Positions 4,899 through 8,668 of a stretch of DNA of 8,668 nt are shown here, piece after piece (position 1 is the first letter of the stretch; every line of letters starts with the position of its first letter). The notes beneath the pieces were generated by a model. It was not told the origin of the DNA. It was given only the letters and a program-made list of their open reading frames with translations, and ran no database searches. Source of the DNA: an uncultured Clostridia bacterium (GTDB taxonomy: Bacteria > Bacillota > Clostridia > TANB77 > CAG-465); NCBI GenBank assembly GCA_947628575.1, contig CANRAK010000052.1:1-8668 (forward strand). The letters run 5' to 3'. A program made the translations under genes and the position numbers.

Positions 4899-7800
4899 TT
4901 ATATTTCATTTTCTTCTTTTCTTAGAAGATTAATTACACAGTATCCAAATATAGTAATCACACTAATTATTAATACTATCTGTGCATCACCACTTATTTT
5001 TCCACCTGTTACAGGTATTTTTTCTTCTTTATTATATACTACAGCTTCAACTAAATCATTTTGTGAATCTATTTTAAATTCATGCTCTGTTTTATCCATA
5101 ATATATCCTTGTGGTGCTTCTACTTCTTTGAAATAATAAGTACCATATGGTAAGTTTTCTTTAACTGCTACACCATTTTCATCTGTAACAATTGTATCAA
5201 TTACATTTCTTTGCTCATCTAAAATATCAAATTTTACATTTGCTAAAGTTTCATTTTTACCTTCTACTAATTTAGTAATTTGTAATTTACCTTTTACATA
5301 GTAGTTTACCATATTTTCAATTACATTTTGTCCATCATATTCTATTTCAAATTCATATAATGTACTATCTACTATTATTCCTTCTGGTGCTTCTATTTCT
5401 TGATAGTAGTATTTTCCTTTTTCTAATTCTTTAGACTCTGCTATTCCCTCTGCATTTGTTACTATTGTATCTACTATGTTTTTATCCATATCTAAGATAT
5501 TAAATTTAACTCCTGCTAGTGGTTTGTTATTTTCGTCTACTTTTATTATTTTTAGTTTTCCTTCTTTTAGTTCGTTTACAACTTTTTTAGTTATAACTTG
5601 ATTATTTTCTGTTAATGAAAATTCATGTTTTTCTGTATCCATTACAACATTATCTGGTGCTTCAACTTCTTGATAATAGTATGTTCCAAGTGGTAATTTT
5701 TTACTTTCTGCTACACCATTTTTATCTGTAACTATTGTATCTACTACTTTATTTTCACTATCTAGTATTTCGAATTTTACATTAGCAAGTGTATTATTTT
5801 TACTATCATATTTTACTATTTTTAAGCTTCCTTTTGCATAGTAATTTACCATGTTTTTAATTACATTTTGTCCGTCTGATACTATCTCAAACTCATATAA
5901 TGTGCTGTCTACTACTATTCCTTCTGGTGCTTCTATTTCTTGATAGTAATATTTTCCTTTTTCTAATTCTTTAGACTCTGCTATTCCTTCTGCATTTGTT
6001 ACTATTGTATCTACTATGTTTTTATCCATATCTAAGATATTAAATTTAACTCCTGCAAGTGGTTTGTTATTTTCGTCTACTTTTATTATTTTTAATTTTC
6101 CTTCTTTTATCTTGTTAATAACTTCTACTTTAATTACTTCTTCATTTTCAGAAACATTAAATTCATGTAGTTCAGTGTCCATTACAACATTATCTGGTGC
6201 ACTTATTTCACGATAGAAATATCTTCCTAGTAGTAATCCGTCTAATCTTGCAACACCATCTTTATTTGTTGTTATAACTGCTACTACTTCTTTTGCTTCA
6301 TTAAGTATTTCAAATTTTACGTTTTCTAGTAATCTTCCTGTGTTATCTTTTTTAGTTATTACTATACTTCCTCTAGCAAAATTATTTTTAATATTTTTAA
6401 TTACATTTTGTCCATCATACTCTATTGTAAACTCATATATAGTATCATCTACTACAATTCCTTTTGGAGCTTCTACTTCTTGGAAGTAGTAAGTTCCTTT
6501 TTCTAATTCTTTAGATTCTGCTATACCTTCACTATTTGTTGTCATAGTATCAATAACAGTTTTATTTTTATCTAATATGTTAAATTTTACTCCTGCAAGA
6601 GGTTTGTTATTTTCATCTACTTTTATTATTTTTAATTTTCCGTGTATAAACTTATTAACTACATTTTTTACTATAGTTTGATTATTTTCTGTTAAAGTAA
6701 AGCTATGAAGTTCTTCATCTATTTTTACGTTTTCTGGAGCTTCTATTTCTTGATAGTAGTATGTTCCAAGTGGTAGCATTTTACTTTCTGCTACACCATC
6801 TTTATCTGTTATAATTGTATCTACAACTTTTTTATCTTTATCTAAAATGTTAAATTTTACTCCTGATAAATACTCTAAATTACCATCATATTTTATAATT
6901 TTTAATTTACCTTTAGCATGATTATTTACAACTGTTTTTTCAATTACTTGATCCATAGTTGTAATATTAAATTCATGTTCAGATTTATCTATAATATATC
7001 CATTTGGCACATCAACTTCTTGATAGTAATATGTTCCTTTTAATAGGTCTTTTGTAGTTGCTATACCGCTATTATCTGTAACAACTGTATCCACAACTTT
7101 TTTATCTTTATCTAAGATATTAAATTTAACTCCTGCTAGTGGTTTACTATTTTCATCCACTTTTACTATTTTTAATTTACCTTTTATATGTTCATTTACT
7201 ACTTCTTTTACAATAGTTTGTCCATCATTTTCTAAAGTAAATTCATATCTATTATTATCTATTTGGTATTCTTCTGGTACTTCAACTTCTTGATAATAAT
7301 ATTTTCCAAGAGGAAGATTTTTTACTCCTGCTGTACCTTTAGAATCAGTTACTAATTCATGTACAAAATTTCCTTCTGAATCATAAATATTAAATTTCGC
7401 ACCTTGAATTGGTTTTTCATTTTCATCTTTCTTTATAATTATTACTTTTCCTTTGTAATCTGTTTTTTCATTTACTACTTTAACTACAATTTTTTCATTT
7501 GCTTTTACTGTAACACTAGTTCTAGCATTTTTTATTATATAACCGTTTGGAGCTTCTTCTTCAACAAGAATATATTTTCCTTCTGGTACATTTCCTAGTA
7601 TTATTTTTCCATCTGTTCCAGTCTTATGTGATGGTACTACTACTGTTCCATCTTCTTTTTCAAGTCTAAATGTTGCTCCTGGTACTGGATTATCATTTTG
7701 GTCTACTTTAAGAAGTTCTATTTCTCCATATATATCATTATTTATCCAGTTTACAGTTGTTTCTCCTAAAGCATTTTGTACATCTGTATCTAATATTACA

Positions 7801-8663
7801 TAGTCTTGTGCACTTGAATCAGAAGATGAATAAATAGAACCAACTTTTCTATCTATTTCTGCAAAAAATTTCACTTTAAATTTTTTACTTTTTTCTTTTG
7901 AGTTAAGTCTTACATAAACATTATCTCCATTTGAAATAGTTCCTTTTGGATTACCATTTTCATCTGAGATAATTGCTGAAGATGGTGCACCCTCTAAAGA
8001 AGCAGTTATTGTTCTTACTGAGGCCATATCACTAATACCTGAAATGCTTAAGTTGTATGGTCCTATTACTACATTATCCCCTATATCTCTAGTTTGTAAA
8101 TTATTATTTACAATGTTAAAAACAGGATTATGTGAGTAAGGATTTGCATTTGCTATAGCAATTAGCTTTTGTGCTCCTGCTACTGCTCTTTGGTAAAATC
8201 CTTCTTTTCCTCTTACTGGTGTTATATAATCCACTCTAAATTGGAATGAAGATTTTTTAGCTTCTTGTGTTCTATCTAGTACCTCCCATAATGCCATTTG
8301 TGTTGCCACATAAGCTTCTTCATTTGTAGTACAACCAAGTGCAGCTGGTGATATATTTGGATATCCATTTATTAATATAGCTAGTCCTCTATCAGATAAA
8401 GGTCTGCTATATCTCATTGTTCCACTTGGTGCATGATATGCATAGTCTACACAATAAGCAGTTATTCCACCTAATGTAGTATTGCTATACCAAACATTTC
8501 TGCCATTGTAAGTGTCATATCCTACACTTACAGCCCCTGGTGAATAAAAATTTAATTCTTGAGCTGTTGCTTTAACAGCTAATGGGCTAACTTCTAATGT
8601 AAGTATAGCTACTATTAATATAATGCTAATAATTTTAAGTTTTAATTTTTTTATATTTTTCAT
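4899..8663 (-). CDS. Sortase-anchored thioester adhesin with ten SpaA/Cna-B domains
   Basis: A 1254-residue cell-wall surface protein. Residues 1-34 are a Sec signal peptide (basic start, hydrophobic core, AxA-type end at ATA). Residues 37 to about 180 form a TQXA-type thioester domain: C71 in AYCVDY and Q122 in ATQMALW are the expected Cys and Gln of the internal thioester, which in known relatives bonds covalently to a target. Residues 180-310 look like a beta-rich linker domain. Residues 311-405 are a first, divergent SpaA-type domain, and 406-1216 hold nine more of 90-91 residues. Each has the Lys, Glu and Asn expected for an intramolecular isopeptide bond, such as K501, E549 and N580. 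The end is IPVTG (1216-1220), a membrane helix (about 1227-1247) and tail RKEENEI. There is no YPK-type pilin motif, so it is more likely a stalked adhesin or pilus tip than a shaft subunit. No sortase is in the window. The start is supported by the signal peptide, but only 5 upstream bases are visible, so its ribosome binding site is unseen. Confidence 0.92.
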   Translation of the reverse strand: MKNIKKLKLKIISIILIVAILTLEVSPLAVKATAQELNFYSPGAVSVGYDTYNGRNVWYSNTTLGGITAYCVDYAYHAPSGTMRYSRPLSDRGLAILINGYPNISPAALGCTTNEEAYVATQMALWEVLDRTQEAKKSSFQFRVDYITPVRGKEGFYQRAVAGAQKLIAIANANPYSHNPVFNIVNNNLQTRDIGDNVVIGPYNLSISGISDMASVRTITASLEGAPSSAIISDENGNPKGTISNGDNVYVRLNSKEKSKKFKVKFFAEIDRKVGSIYSSSDSSAQDYVILDTDVQNALGETTVNWINNDIYGEIELLKVDQNDNPVPGATFRLEKEDGTVVVPSHKTGTDGKIILGNVPEGKYILVEEEAPNGYIIKNARTSVTVKANEKIVVKVVNEKTDYKGKVIIIKKDENEKPIQGAKFNIYDSEGNFVHELVTDSKGTAGVKNLPLGKYYYQEVEVPEEYQIDNNRYEFTLENDGQTIVKEVVNEHIKGKLKIVKVDENSKPLAGVKFNILDKDKKVVDTVVTDNSGIATTKDLLKGTYYYQEVDVPNGYIIDKSEHEFNITTMDQVIEKTVVNNHAKGKLKIIKYDGNLEYLSGVKFNILDKDKKVVDTIITDKDGVAESKMLPLGTYYYQEIEAPENVKIDEELHSFTLTENNQTIVKNVVNKFIHGKLKIIKVDENNKPLAGVKFNILDKNKTVIDTMTTNSEGIAESKELEKGTYYFQEVEAPKGIVVDDTIYEFTIEYDGQNVIKNIKNNFARGSIVITKKDNTGRLLENVKFEILNEAKEVVAVITTNKDGVARLDGLLLGRYFYREISAPDNVVMDTELHEFNVSENEEVIKVEVINKIKEGKLKIIKVDENNKPLAGVKFNILDMDKNIVDTIVTNAEGIAESKELEKGKYYYQEIEAPEGIVVDSTLYEFEIVSDGQNVIKNMVNYYAKGSLKIVKYDSKNNTLANVKFEILDSENKVVDTIVTDKNGVAESKKLPLGTYYYQEVEAPDNVVMDTEKHEFSLTENNQVITKKVVNELKEGKLKIIKVDENNKPLAGVKFNILDMDKNIVDTIVTNAEGIAESKELEKGKYYYQEIEAPEGIIVDSTLYEFEIEYDGQNVIENMVNYYVKGKLQITKLVEGKNETLANVKFDILDEQRNVIDTIVTDENGVAVKENLPYGTYYFKEVEAPQGYIMDKTEHEFKIDSQNDLVEAVVYNKEEKIPVTGGKISGDAQIVLIISVITIFGYCVINLLRKEENEI
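5016..7448 (-). repeat. Nine tandem 270-bp repeats encoding SpaA/Cna-B domains
   Basis: The repeats encode residues 406-495, 496-585 and so on in steps of exactly 90, up to 1036-1125. The last (1126-1216) has one extra residue. The candidate isopeptide Lys falls at 411, 501, 591, 681, 771, 861, 951, 1041 and 1131. The Glu falls at 459, 549, 639, 729, 819, 909, 999, 1089 and 1180, and the Asn at 490, 580, 670, 760, 850, 940, 1030, 1120 and 1211. From the third repeat of this block onward, two sequence types alternate, giving a 540-bp higher-order unit. Confidence 0.9.
5289..6098 (-). repeat. Two near-identical 270-bp copies 540 bp apart inside the adhesin gene
   Basis: The copies at 5289-5558 and 5829-6098 encode domains that agree at 85 of 90 residues; their first 61 residues are identical and the DNA differs at only a few silent sites there. 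The copy between them (5559-5828) is of the other type. This fits a recent duplication or gene conversion of a two-domain unit. Confidence 0.85.
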
Positions 8664-8668
8664 AAAAT

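Noticed and set aside
6016..6216. Plus-strand open frame of 66 codons
   Set aside because: Antisense to the adhesin repeats. It is open only because of the repeat's codon use, and it has no start signals.
5016..7448. CRISPR-like regular repeats
   Set aside because: The unit is 270 bp, in frame, without spacers, and encodes protein domains.
7404..7598. Plus-strand open frame of 64 codons rich in Phe and Tyr, looking like a membrane protein
   Set aside because: Antisense to the adhesin. The Phe/Tyr run comes from complementing Lys/Glu-rich codons, not from a real membrane protein.
4899..8663. Pilin shaft subunit
   Set aside because: No YPK-type pilin motif was seen; a sorting signal and SpaA domains alone do not make a shaft pilin.

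Overview
The window is a very AT-rich stretch of genome with tight genes, strong AGGAGG-type ribosome binding sites, a sporulation gene (spoVS) and a gene for a sortase-anchored cell-wall protein. Together these point to a low-GC, Gram-positive, endospore-forming member of the Bacillota, most likely the Clostridia. The thioester adhesin suggests life on a host or other surface. This placement is inference from gene content; no rRNA or other phylogenetic marker lies in the window.

Layout. (1) Positions 1-3996, minus strand: a three-gene unit read right to left. It contains a membrane-anchored oligopeptide-binding-like protein, phosphate acetyltransferase (pta) and acetate kinase (ackA, missing its last residues at the left edge). 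The spacings are 10 and 31 nt, and the pta ribosome binding site overlaps the stop codon of the gene before it. Pta and AckA together convert acetyl-CoA to acetate with ATP formation. (2) Positions 3997-4106: a clear intrinsic terminator for spoVS, directly followed by an extended -10 promoter candidate for the three-gene unit. (3) Positions 4107-4370, minus strand: spoVS. (4) Positions 4371-4607: a divergent promoter region. spoVS and a small unknown gene have mirror-image promoters whose -35 boxes sit inside the two arms of a perfect 11-bp inverted repeat. (5) Positions 4608-4814, plus strand: a 68-residue protein of unknown function, ending in a strong hairpin terminator that probably also serves the converging gene. 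(6) Positions 4899-8663, minus strand: a 1254-residue surface protein. It has a signal peptide, an N-terminal Cys-Gln thioester domain, ten SpaA/Cna-B-type domains in a rigid 90-residue register, an IPVTG sorting signal, a membrane segment and a charged tail.

The points most worth following up are the mirror-image promoters of spoVS and the unknown small gene, the periodic and alternating domain array of the adhesin, and the unusual inside-out anchoring of a substrate-binding-type domain in an apparent operon with pta-ackA. No RNA gene, insertion sequence, CRISPR array, prophage sign or replication origin was seen. No stretch longer than 300 bases lacks a gene.
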